Source: Chalara sp. BL73 | Taxonomy: Eukaryota; Ascomycota; Leotiomycetes; Helotiales | Reading direction: 5' to 3' | Length of the DNA stretch: 49,081 nt | Assembly: GCA_918026815.1 (NCBI GenBank) | Contig: CAKJVC010000113.1 | Location: 1-49,081 of the forward strand | Program-made: the position numbers and the translations under genes | Notes under the pieces: generated by a model | The model's input: the letters and a program-made list of their open reading frames with translations, nothing else | The model's database searches: none | Told to the model about the DNA's origin: nothing | Shown: piece after piece, positions 33,825 through 45,000 of the stretch | Numbering within the stretch: the stretch's first letter is position 1 | How the letters are laid out: every line of letters begins with the position of its first letter

Positions 33825-36800
33825 CAGTGTGAGAAATTAGAGTTAAACTCTAGAGTTATATACTTAACTCTAACTCTAACTCTAATTAAAAAGCTCTAAC
33901 TCTAATCTAACTCTAATAAAATTAGAGTTATTTAAAGTCACTTAAAGTTGATTAGAGTAAATGGAATAAAGAATTTTTCCCGCAAAAGCTAAGCTTAATT
34001 AGGCATAGTTTTTAGTATCGGCGCGGATAAACTTTTAATTCCGAGCTTCGGCTGATCAATTTTGAACTTTCTAGAATAATCTTTTAGTTTCTAAGTCTTT
34101 ATATTAATAATAACGTATTAGTAAACGCTATTGAAACAAAAAGCTTCTAATTTATTCTATACTTATAAATCAAGTGTTTGATTTTTAATAAACAGAATTG
34201 TTTGGAAGTTACTAGATTTTTTAAAATTATTATAAAAGAAATCGAGTTTCTTTACAATAATCTTTTATTTAAATTAAACATAACAATTAAAAAGTTAAAT
34301 ACTTTAACATTTTGGTTAACTTACTTTTATATACAATACTTCAATATATTACAGTTTTATACAATGCCTTATCAAACCTCGATAAAAACAAATAAAGAAC
34401 AAAATCAACTTGATTTTATTTTAGAATCAATTGATCAACAATCTGCTTGTTTTAAATATAAACTATTTGAAAAAGTTTTGGATCCTATTCAAGAAGATAT
34501 TACAAAGCCAAGAACTTGTATAGTTAAATGCCTTTATAAAAATTGCGAGTAAGTTTAAATTATAAAATAAAACTTTATTAATATTAATTTTTATAGTAAA
34601 AAGTTTTTTAATCAACGAATTTACGAATCAACAAGCAATTATTTAAATCATTATCGAAATAATCATAAAGCTTTTAATTTAAGAAAAGCTTTAATTGGCG
34701 AAGAAGGTAATTTTGTTTAAATTAATTAAAATTGAGTTTTATTAACTTATAAATAGATTACGATTCTGATAATAGTTCTTCGCAACAAAGTCAACTATCT
34801 ATAACAGACTCTTTTAGTCAACATAGAGCAAATAAACGACCTAGATCTCCGAAAGAATTTAATAATAATAAATTTAAAGAATTGCTTTTAAATTTTATTA
34901 TATCCAATAATATATCTTTTCGAGCAGTTACTACGGAATCTTTTAAAAGATTAATTAATTTTTAAATGAGTAAGTGCTTTTATTTATATTAAGTGTTTAC
35001 TAATTAATTATAGTAATACACCGCCAATTTACTTAAAATTGCTAAAAGACGAATTAAATTCTCTTTTTAATTAAGCAGCTACAAATTAAAGAAGAACTAG
35101 AAGAACAAATTAAATCAAACGGAAGTTTTTCTTTGACTTTAGACGCTTGGACTGCTATTAATCAAGACGCTTATTTTGGTATAACAATGTAAGTTAATTA
35201 GCTAAATAGTATTTATTTAACTTTTACTAATAACTTTATTAGACATTTTATAAATAAAGACTTTGTATTAAAGTCTTATTTATTAGGAATAAAAGATTTA
35301 AAAAAAGCATTCAGGAACTTATTTAAACGAAGTATTATTAAATACTTTAAACTTTTATAATATTGAATATAATATTACAAGGTTAGTTAATAATTTAATT
35401 AATTAAAAACAAAAAGCTAATTTTTAAAATTTAGTATTACACGTGATAACGCTGCTTCAAATGATACTTTAATTAGTGCTTTTAAAAGACACTATAATAT
35501 TAATAGTATTAAATTCGAAGGAGATATACCTTGTGTAGCACATGTTTTAAATTTATCCGTACAAGCTATTTTAAAAGCGTTAATTAAAAACGAAAACGAT
35601 TATAACGCTTTAGATAATCAATACGTTTATAATATTGAAAACGAAAATGAAAACGAAGAAGATTTAACTAGTAAGTTATTATAGTATAAAATTTTAAAGT
35701 ATTTACTAACAAAACTTGTAGATATATCTGTTTGGCGGAAAATTCGAAAAATTATTATTGGAATTAAATATTCTCAAGAAAATAAACGCTTATTAAAAGC
35801 TCAAATTATAGCACAAAATATAGAAAATCCTCGATTTCCGCAATTAGGTATTTATAAACTTTTTTTTATAAAAACTAAGCTAATAGTTAATAGATCAAAA
35901 ACTCGTTGGTCGTCGACGTATAATATGTTAAAAGACTTTTTAAACCTTTGGAACCCTATTAAATCAGTTATTAGTTTATCCGAAACTAAAGCTTTTAAAC
36001 AAAAAGCTTTGCTTGTATTAACTAATAACGAAATTATATATTTAGAAAATTGCTTAACAATCTTTAATATATTTGTTAAAGCAACAACAAAATTACAAGC
36101 CGAAAAATATCCGACAATATACTATATAATTCCAGAATTATATAGTATATATATAAAATAGAACAAATTCGAGAAGATTTAAATGTAAGTATACTTGTTA
36201 TTTCTTTTATAATTTTATTACTAATTTAATATTAGACTCCGGTTTTCAACGATGCTATTAATAGAGGAATAGCAAAATTAAAAAAGTATTATCCTAAAAA
36301 CGGAATTAATAATACAAATAAAGCTATTTATTTGTCTTTAATTTTGGATCCTCGAATAAAAAGAGAAGGTTTAGAATTCCTTTTAAATCGAAATCAAGCA
36401 AGCAATATATATAATAAATTATATTCTGAGTATCAATTGTAAGTTTTATTCTTATTAATTGCTATTTTTTTATTAATTTATTTATAGTTATAAAGAAGAT
36501 TATTTACGATCTTTACCAGAAATACAAATAGTTAATCAAAATATAAATCAAAATCAAGATGATTTAGATATATATATTGATAATAACGATAACGAAGATA
36601 TAAACGAATTTGATTTATATTTTCAAGAACGAAGATCTGGACGACATGTAAGTAACAAAATCTTTTAAAAAAATAATAAAATAATTAATTATTTAATAGA
36701 TTAAACCTTTAGACTTTTGGCTACAAAATAAAACAAAATATCCTATTTTATCTTTAATAGCTAGAAAGTATTTACAAATACCAGCAACTAGTGCGCCTTC

Positions 36801-37162
36801 GGAAAGGTTTTTTTCACAAGGAGCTTTAATTATTTCTAAATTAAGAAATAGACTTAATAAATCTACTTTTGAAGCTATTATAGCTTTAAAAAGCTGGGGA
36901 ATAATTAAAGACGAAACTATACACGAAGTAGAAGAAGAGGATTTTAATATACAAAACGATTTTATAGTTAATTAAGTTTTAATACGTATTTGTTATATAG
37001 AAATAAAAATTAGTTATAAAATTAGAGTTAACTTAAAGTTTTTTTAGAGTCAACTCTAACTCTAATCTAACTCTAATTAAATTTCGTAACTCTAATCTAA
37101 TCTAACTCTAATTAAAGTCACTTAAAGTTACTTTGAGTTATTAGAGTTTTTTTCTCACACTG
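33825..37162 (+). mobile_element. hAT-family DNA transposon nested in the copia relic
   Basis: The ends are CAGTGTGAGAAA (33825) and TTTCTCACACTG (to 37162), a terminal inverted repeat. Both ends are flanked by GCGCTAAC (33817-33824 and 37163-37170), an 8-bp target duplication as expected for hAT. Subterminal arrays of AACTCTAA/TTAGAGTT motifs lie at 33837-33960 and 37020-37150. It is 3,338 bp long with a single transposase gene. The undamaged target duplication and long open exons show it is young compared with its host element. Confidence 0.95.
34364..36975 (+). CDS. hAT transposase with many small introns
   Basis: Start ATG at 34364. Exon 1 to 34548; exon 2 34597-34706; exon 3 from 34757; several more 45-60 bp introns with GTAAGT-type donors and TATAG acceptors. 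A BED-type zinc finger spans exons 1-2 (CLYKNC, then NHYRNNH-like His pair). Catalytic-core landmarks include LTLDAWTAINQDAYFGI, SITRDNAASNDT, CVAHVLNLSVQAIL and RSKTRWSSTYNM. The C-terminal dimerisation region is YPILSLIARKYLQIPATSAP then SERFFSQG, ending at TAA 36973-36975. Three homopolymer-adjacent indels (near 34964, 35068, 35306) break the frame as written. Confidence 0.9.
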
Positions 37163-37170
37163 GCGCTAAC

Positions 37171-38160
37171 AGTCCGAATAGATACGTTACGAATTTTGCT
37201 AGCTATAATCGCAGCTGAAAATTTAAAGTATTACTACTTCGATATTAAAAACGCGTTTACCGAATTCGCTTTTTAAAAAAAATCTACTTAGCAAAGCTTG
37301 ACAGTATAGCAGTTCGCAATAAGTATGTTTTACGAGTTTTACGAAGCTTTTACGGACTGAAACAAGTCGCAAAAATTAAAACTTGCTTTACAAATTTTAT
37401 TTGCTTGCAAAAGTTTTGTTTAAAGCTTAGCAAACTCGTGCTTGTTCACGCACGCGCAGCTCGGCCTGATTTTACTTGTTTATGTCGACGATATAGTATT
37501 CGCAGCGTTTAAAGCAACCAACGTCGAATAGTTCGACAATTACTTTTTTTTGCGATTCACAGCTAAAAACCTGAAAAAAATCAAAAAAATTCTAAGCATA
37601 CGAATTACTCGGAACCGGAAAACAAAAAAACTATAAATCGATTAGAAACAGTATTTAAACGTTGTTTTAAACTGTTACGAGTTTACACACGACACTTATA
37701 AAAAAAAACTTACTTCTATTAAGAACTATAACAATTTGCGGCTTGCAAAACTTAATAACTAACGAATTAACGTTAACGAATACTAACGAGTTATAAACAG
37801 CTTAATATACAGCATAGTTTATACTCGCTTAAACAAAGCTTTTAGCTTCGGAAAGTTCAGCTAGTTTATAAAAAATCTCGCAAGCTACTACAGTAACGCG
37901 CTTAAAAGACTTATACGATATTTACGAACTACTGTAGCACAGAAAATGCGATACAAGCCAGAAAAAAACCGCAATTTAGTACTTTATTCAAACGCCGACT
38001 AAGCAAAAAACAAAACAAACCGTAAAAGCACTTTAAGCAACGTTGTTATATTTTACGGAAAGCCCGTTTTCTAGAAAAGTATAAAGCAAACTTTAGTAAC
38101 GGCATTCAGCACAAAGTTAAAATACGTTGCAATAGCTATGTACGCTAAAAGGAGCCTAAT
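37171..38160 (+). mobile_element. Ty1/copia retrotransposon relic, right part (RT and RNase H)
   Basis: The reverse transcriptase reads YYYFDIKNAFTEFA, LRVLRSFYGLKQ and, at about 37481, the catalytic YVDDI. The RNase H part follows (RYLRTTVAQKMRYKP, NRKSTLSNVVIFYGKP) to about 38150. Many TAG/TAA codons replace Gln/Trp-type positions and composition is strongly AT-biased, as after RIP. No LTR was identified on either side. Confidence 0.85.
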
Positions 38161-38185
38161 CCTTATTCCATTTTTCATTTGTATG

Positions 38186-38287
38186 GGTCACCTGGGTAGG
38201 TGACCGGAAAAGTGGGGCTTTGACGCTAAAAATACAGGGGGAGGTGACCACACAAAATTTTCTATTCGACACTTAATTTGGTCACCT
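38186..38287. repeat. Double inverted repeat built on GGTCACCT
   Basis: GGTCACCT (38186-38193) and AGGTGACC (38198-38205) form an 8-bp stem with a 4-nt loop. AGGTGACC recurs at 38242-38249 and GGTCACCT at 38280-38287. TCACCTGGGTA occurs twice in direct orientation. The block is more GC-rich than its surroundings, which suggests it came in with a different element. Confidence 0.75.
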
Positions 38288-38490
38288 GGGTAAACGCAAA
38301 AACTAGCTAATATTTTAAACTAGTTTATATAAAACAAATTATAGAATTTTGATTAAATTATATTTATTAATTCGAATCAATTGATTTAGATCGCTAGTTG
38401 TACAATTATTAAAGTTTGAAAATCAATTTCAAAATATTTGATTTTAATGTTCGCAAAAATTGTCAAAGCTTTGAACTTTAAATTTATTTT

Positions 38491-38527
38491 TTAACCCCAA
38501 CTTTAACCCTAACCCTAAATTAACCCC
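38491..38527 (-). repeat. Interstitial telomere-like tract, inverted orientation
   Basis: It includes two perfect CCCTAA units (38508-38519) flanked by degenerate TTAACCCC repeats. The C-rich strand is on top, opposite to the terminal telomere. Confidence 0.65.
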
Positions 38528-38618
38528 AAGTCACGTAACTTTAGAATAGCTTTAAAATGTAAGCTTTTTTAAAAAAAATTTTTGTACGTGTTTTAATTGT
38601 GTAATATATAATACGACA

Positions 38619-38775
38619 GTTTGTAAAGCTTACAAAATCAATTTTAAAGCCTAAAAAGCGTACAAGATCGATTTTACAGCCTGGAAAGTTTACAAAATCA
38701 ATTTTAAAGCTTAAAAAGCGTACAAGATCGATTTTATAGCCTGGAAAGCTTACAAAATCGATTTTACAGCTTAAA
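38619..38775. repeat. 60-bp minisatellite, about 2.5 copies
   Basis: Repeated segments TTACAAAATCAATTTTAAAG and GCGTACAAGATCGATTTTA alternate, each pair followed by AGCCTGGAAAG. Differences between copies are nearly all C/T or G/A transitions (for example AATCAATT against AATCGATT). Confidence 0.75.
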
Positions 38776-39711
38776 AGCTGACAATAGCGACGATTTTACA
38801 ATTTGCGATTTGCTTAATTCGCTTGCATAAATTACTTATAACAAAATTAACAATAACTCTTTTTCTAAAATACGTAATAAGCTTTATACTAGCTTAATCG
38901 ATAGCTTTTAATTAGCGTAATAATAAAAATCAACATTTATAAAAATCATATTAGTAGTTTAATAGCTTTATATTAAAACAGCCGATTTTTTTTTGTAAAT
39001 TTTTTGTTGGAGTAAAATAGGCCATAGCGTTGTTCGTTTATTTAAGCTTATTTTTTCCAACCAATTAAAATCAAAATCAACAAAACGTTATATATTAAAA
39101 CAATTAAGCATCAAACTTTTGTTCGACTGATTTGTGGCCTCTCGTTTAGTATTCAATTATAGAACTACTGCTACAATATTAAGAACCCTTTATAAAGAAA
39201 CAGAAGCAATAATCTTTAATTCGATTGTTTTAAAAGCGCGGAGTTTATTAAATAACCGTTACGCCTCCTCGAAAACATATAATCGTAATCAGTAGTTGAA
39301 TGTAAATAACGTTGAACTTATTGTTATCGAAAATAATTCTCGAGGAAGCGTATTGTATTTTCTAATACAATGCGCTTACTGTCGTTAGTTTATTTCAATT
39401 TATTATAGTTTTGTTTTTGTTTTTGTTTTTAATCGTTTTTGTTGTTTTTGTTGTTTTTTGATTGTTGTTGTTAGTATTGTCGGTTAAAAAAATTAGCCGA
39501 ACCAATCGTTTCTATAGCAACCAATTTTTGTTGAACTGTTGATTTTTTGCTTAGATTTTTTTGATTTTGTTTACTTTACAACATTGCATACTAATACAAC
39601 TACTTACAAAACTATTCAATATTTCTAAGCATATATTAATATTATTTGATCAAAGTTGATTCTAATAATAAAAATCATTCTAAAAAAATTTAAAACTTTA
39701 TAAAACTATAA

Positions 39712-41690
39712 AAAAAAAAACTGGCTTTATTTACAAATTATCAGGAGTTTCAGGCGTTTCGCGAAAAAACTGTTTTTAATCATGATTCTGTTTTTGATTT
39801 TTTATCGTACTATATTGATTTTAAATTATTGCTTTGTTCGATTTGCAATATAACTATTAGCAAATCTAATATTGAATCTCATTTTGCTACCGATCATTTT
39901 CAGTTTATTAATAATCAACTAAAAAAACAAAAAAAAATCGAATTGTTGCAATTGCTTGTATCGCTTGATATTTCCGATTTAAAATCTAGTTATGATTTAA
40001 TTTGTTTATTTGCTAATTAATTTGCGTTGTTTGCGTTTCCGGAATTAAAAATTATCGATACTGTTTATAAATGTAATTCTTGTAACTATACGTTGTTTAA
40101 TAAAAAAAATATGCAAAAACATTGTAAAAAAAATCACGCTAGTTTGTTAAGTAATAATTGTTTTACAATTTCAAAAAGTCAATCATTAGAATTTAACAAA
40201 TATTATTTTACAATCGAAAGTTCGAGTAATAATAATAATAATACAATTGTCGATTTAGATTCGGATAATAGTTTATTCAAAATTGCAAGCGACGTATTTA
40301 AATCGGATTTTTTAAGTAAAAAAGCCGAAATCAATAAACAAATTGATTTAATTAAAATCAACAAACAAAAAAAGCTTACTTCGTTTCAAATTAAAACGCG
40401 TTATATCGAATTTATTGCGCTTTTCGATCGACAGCAATTAGTTGATTTAGTCGATATTACAAATGTCGAATTAAAGATTGAAATTTTATTAATTAATATT
40501 CAAGAAATGCTTTATTTAAGTTTAGAAAAAGCAGTATTTTTAAATAAAAGTCATTTAAATGTTTTAAATAGTTTTGAACATAATAAAATTCAACATAAGT
40601 CGTTTAAGCTATTATTAAATGCTAGTTCACGTGTTAAATATTTTCGATTTTTTAGTGCTTATATTTGTTTTATTTTTCAATGCTATTATTTAGATTTATA
40701 TAAAAAAAAAACGCGTACTTTTAAATTAAATGCAAAAAGTATTGCTTTATTTTCGCAAATCGATCGGTTTTTACAATTAAAAAACAATCAAAAATCGGAT
40801 ATTCAATTGCAATTTAAAAATTTTAAAAAATCAAAAAATCGAAAGTTCGATCAACAAAATTTTGTTTTTTTAATTAATAATTCAAATCAAAGTAGTTCAG
40901 AATCAAATTTAAGTAAATTTGATTCAAATATCGAAACTACTAGTAATATTTCAAGCAATTCAAATTCAAATTCAACTAATACTAGTACTATTAGTTTAAA
41001 TTTAAATAATTCCGATTTTAATAATCAATCGATTATTAAACAAATTGAAAAAATCAATTTTTCAACCGATAGTATTTCGACTAATATTAAATCCGGATTA
41101 TTAGAACTGTTAATTGAATTATTTTCGCAAAAAACAGATTTAAATATATTTGATAGTTCAATTAATTCTTTTTTTGCCGCTAAAAGTATTCGATCAACTA
41201 ATTTAACTATTCGAGATTCGTTTGATTTATCACAATACTATTCACAATTTATTTATTGTAGTCAATTATTAATTGTTAAATATGCTTTTACGCAATTAGT
41301 ATTAAATTCACACAATTCGTTATTAAGTGTAATACAAAATTTTATGCAAAATCATTTTAATAACGCGCAATCTACTGGCTTAGCTGAAATTTTAAATAAT
41401 CGATTATTAGCGTTTAAAATTAATAAAGAATCGTCGGGTTTATCGAATTTAATTATACATCAAAATCAAGCGAATACGTTGTCGTATAAAAAAATTACGT
41501 TAAATTTAATTGATTTAAAAAAGTTGTTTAAAAAAGTAATTATTAAAACGAATTATATTTTAACCGACGATTTATTGTTTAATATGTCAAGTGATTTATA
41601 TAACAATATTAATTTAGTACAATATGCAAATTTTGAAAATTTTACTAATACTGATCCTTATAAGTGTTTTGCAAATTTTCATCCTCTACA
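39712..41690 (+). pseudogene. Double zinc-finger N-terminal segment of a telomere-linked helicase-type gene, AT-rich
   Basis: A very AT-rich frame of about 660 codons interrupted by only one stop, TAA at 40018-40020, where CAA would read through. It has no in-frame ATG before the first finger. Finger 1 is CSICNITISKSNIESHFATDH and finger 2 is CNSCNYTLFNKKNMQKHC followed by KKNH. This two-finger arrangement is seen at the start of OrsD-like (DUF3505) proteins and of ascomycete telomere-linked RecQ helicases. A helical region (VFLNKSHLNVLNSFEHNKIQ, then YFRFFSAYICFIF) matches what precedes the helicase in those genes. Ser/Asn-rich repeats follow (near 40880-41030). The frame ends where the GC-rich repeat block begins. 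Confidence 0.6.
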
Positions 41691-41845
41691 TAAGGCGGGG
41701 TGCCCATTGACGTCTTTGGGCAGTCCGTTTTGGGCCTCTACATAAGGCGGGGTGCCCATTGACGTCTTTGGGCAGTCCGTTTTGGGCCTAGCTCGCTAAA
41801 ATAGGGTTAGCGAGTCCGTCAATGGGCACGTCAATGGGCGGTGTG
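41683..41845. repeat. GC-rich block: 52-bp direct repeat plus inverted repeats (MITE-like)
   Basis: A 52-bp unit beginning CCTCTACATAAGGCGGGG is present at 41683 and again at 41735. GCCCATTGACG occurs at 41702 and 41754; its reverse complement CGTCAATGGGC occurs at 41817 and 41829. Between them CTCGCTAA (41792-41799) pairs with TTAGCGAG (41807-41814). The block is GC-rich inside sequence of about 25-30% GC. Confidence 0.8.
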
Positions 41846-42034
41846 AAAACTTAAATTTACTCACTTCATATAATATAAAATATCTGAAATTACGCTTTAA
41901 TCAACTTTAATAAGCATTTGTTACGTGCCAAACTATTCCAATGTGCAACAAAAAAAGTAATGTATAAAAGTATTTATCGGGTTTAAAGTCGCTTAGAGTT
42001 AAATCAAGCCGAAGTTCAAGCAAAAACCAGCAAC

Positions 42035-45000
42035 ATGAACGACTTTAAGTACAATTCGGACTACCAAGTGTTGTTTTGCAAAAAGCATAAAACAGGTATT
42101 AAAAAGCTTGAGAAACATTTAAAAGATGCTTATAAATTAAGAACAAAGAAAAAGCGACAGTCGATTTTAGACCAGTATGCTTCGCTAGTTAAGCTGGACT
42201 CCAAAAATGTTCGACTACCACTATATAATTGCACTCCGTTTAGCGCACTAAAGAAGCTATTAAAAAGTTGGTAGTGTTTTAATTCCAGCTGTAGTTACAT
42301 ATCCGTTAATTACAAGTCTATGCGTGGACATTGCAATAAAAAGCATAATTAGCAAGTAACAAAAGCCGAGCTAACTTATTGGACCAAAGTTAAAGTACAA
42401 ACGTTTTTTAGCGTTGGATTTCAGCGATACTTTATCGTAGCTAGCGAAAAAAGCCAAAAAGAAGCAAAATTAAAAAAAAATAACGAAAATACACTGCTAC
42501 GAAATCAGCTGCACCGGGAATTCGATAACGCAAACGAGTAAAACCGGAAAAGATTCGAGATTGCAGACTTAAAAACCGAAAAAAGTAACAATACTAGTTA
42601 GTAGAGCTTTGTGCAATAGCGACTACATTTCGGCAGCCGCAATATTAGACGTATTGCTTATACAAGTAAGTTACCCGACCGAAAAAATAAGCAATTGCAA
42701 CGTGTTAGCGATATTGTTGGTTTAATAATCAAGCAAGCAGTCGAAAAGTTAAGTAGCTTATACAACGACACTCCGTATTAGTTACGAACGGCGAATTCGA
42801 CCGAACGAGTAAAAAACTGTCCTATAGTGCGTTTGCAAAATAAAAATAGTTTAAATCGTTATATTGCTTATTTTCGGCGATTTGCGTGCTATTTGTTGCG
42901 TGTGTACGTAGCGCAGAAAAAAAAAAAAATGCGTAAAAGCGGCGAATCCGACAGCGAGAGCGAGAAATCGATACACGATAATAAAAATGATTTTGTTAGT
43001 AAAATTGAAAATGAAAAAAAAAGTGAAACTTCGCAAATTGCAAGTAGTAAAAAGATTGATGTAATAAAAAACTGCTGCGAATTAACTAAATTTAGCTTAA
43101 AGCAAAAAAAGCGGCTAAAAGAAATAGTAGAATTACTCGAACTAAAAAAAAACGACAGTATTTAAACCTAAAAAATAAGTAGACTTTTAATGTCGATAAT
43201 TCTGCAAAGTTTAAAAAAGTATAACCGATTTAATAGTCCCGTTATTCATTTTGCCGCAGTTTTGAGCATTGTAGAAAAAAAGAACCGTTTAAAACGTAGC
43301 GATAAGTATTCGTATATACTTGCTAGTTTTATGTATTGTGTCCGCGTTTTGTTTGTCGAGTATACACTGCTAGCAGCTACTAGAAAAAAGCAAACGGCTA
43401 ACGACATTAATCGTTTTTTTGCGTTGCGAAAAGAGTATTTTGTTGTTGAAAGCTATAGTTTATGCAGCTTTCTGATTAAAATGTTTAGATATAGCAAAAC
43501 TATAAGCATGCAAAAAATCAACTAACTTAGTATTACTTGAACTCGGTCGGAAACGAATCGACCGGATAGAAATGTTTTAAAGTTCTATAAAAAGCTATTG
43601 CTAATTCGGCGGTTTAAAGATTCAATCTATAATATAATTCGTAAAGCTAAAAATATTTTATAAAAGAATCTTATGTAAGTTAATTAAAAAAAAAACTGCT
43701 TTAAAATTAATTTAAACAAGATCCAGAATAATTTATTATTGGCTACACGAAAAGCTTTATAAGTAACAAATAAAGCCAATAGAATAAAGAAAAAGCAGCA
43801 ATAAATAATAGATTAAATACTGAAAGCCCCTAAAAACCAGCAGTTATAGAATCGGAAAAAAAACACATAGCGTATAACCAGAGTTCGCGAGTATCGACAG
43901 CTGCAAAAGCGTCTAAAAAAGTTAATGCTTATACTAGGACATACGACTAGTAGTCCGCCCGCTCGGGAAAAAAAAATTACTTCGATTCGATTCTGTAACG
44001 AGCTACTTCAAAAGCGAAATATCTATGTGATTAGCGGCCGAATAGTATATATTACGCGATATTATAAGTTTCAGGCACTTTTTGGCGTGCTTAAAGTTAT
44101 TCTACGATTTTTTTTATAGCGAGTGGCACAAATTTGGGCTATGTATTTTGCTTGCGTGCAGCTATTTTCAGAAACACTCGACTAGAAAACTAATAAGCTT
44201 CTTCGAAGTAACTATTTGTAGCATAATAAAAATGGCTTATAAACTCGTAAACAGTTAACTAAAGTGTTAACGCAAAAAACTGCTATTCGATTAAAAGTCT
44301 AGTTAACTACGCAGGATTATCGGAACGTAGCTATTAAAATGAGCCGTGAATATATCGGCGCAGAGTTTATAAGAAATCAACTTATAACCGAAGACATACT
44401 ACATAAAAACACAGATATAGTTGTAAATGCGGTTGATTTTGCTGCTGCTTATAAAAAAGAAATTGCTAAGCGATATAAAGTTCGTAATAATATTATCCGG
44501 AATTTAAGTAACAAAAGTATTCGGATTTTTAAAGCTATTAGTTCGCAGTAGCATCAGCTATTAAAGCTCGACAGTAAACGACTATTTTTATCAACTAAGC
44601 ACTAACGGGGGCTGTTTTATGAAACGCTTCCGTTTAATCTTATTCCGAAAAAGTCGAAATCTCCACTCGGCTAACCGCAGCTAGTAGTTTAGACGCCGCC
44701 GGTATTCAGTAGCTTTCCGGCGAAACTACTTTTTTCACCCAGTTTATATTTAGCAAGAAATGTATTACTAGCACCGGGGGGTATAGCTTTCCCTAGCCGG
44801 CCACGATTTGAATTAGCAAGCACTAGCGTGCTACCACTTAATACTGTTTTCGTGTATTTAGCAGCCGAAATCTATAAAGAACTCAAAAAAGTGCTCAATT
44901 AAGAAAAGCCCAATTTCCGTTCGGACGAACAAAAAGCGGCGATCTTCGCTGCGCTTAATCAACAGACCTTATTAATTGTCGTGTTACTTACCGGTAAAGG

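Larger units (their letters stand above)
38161..39711. other. Gene-free AT-rich stretch with small repeat structures
   Basis: It contains the GGTCACCT inverted-repeat module, an inverted telomere-like tract, a 60-bp minisatellite, GTTTTT-rich low-complexity sequence (39410-39480) and a weak hairpin (about 39349-39376). No coding similarity was recognised in any frame. Confidence 0.6.

Noticed and set aside
39349..39376. Hairpin GCGTATTGTATT...TACAATGCGC considered as a terminator or small RNA.
   Set aside because: Stem is short and imperfect and there is no transcript context in this gene-free stretch.
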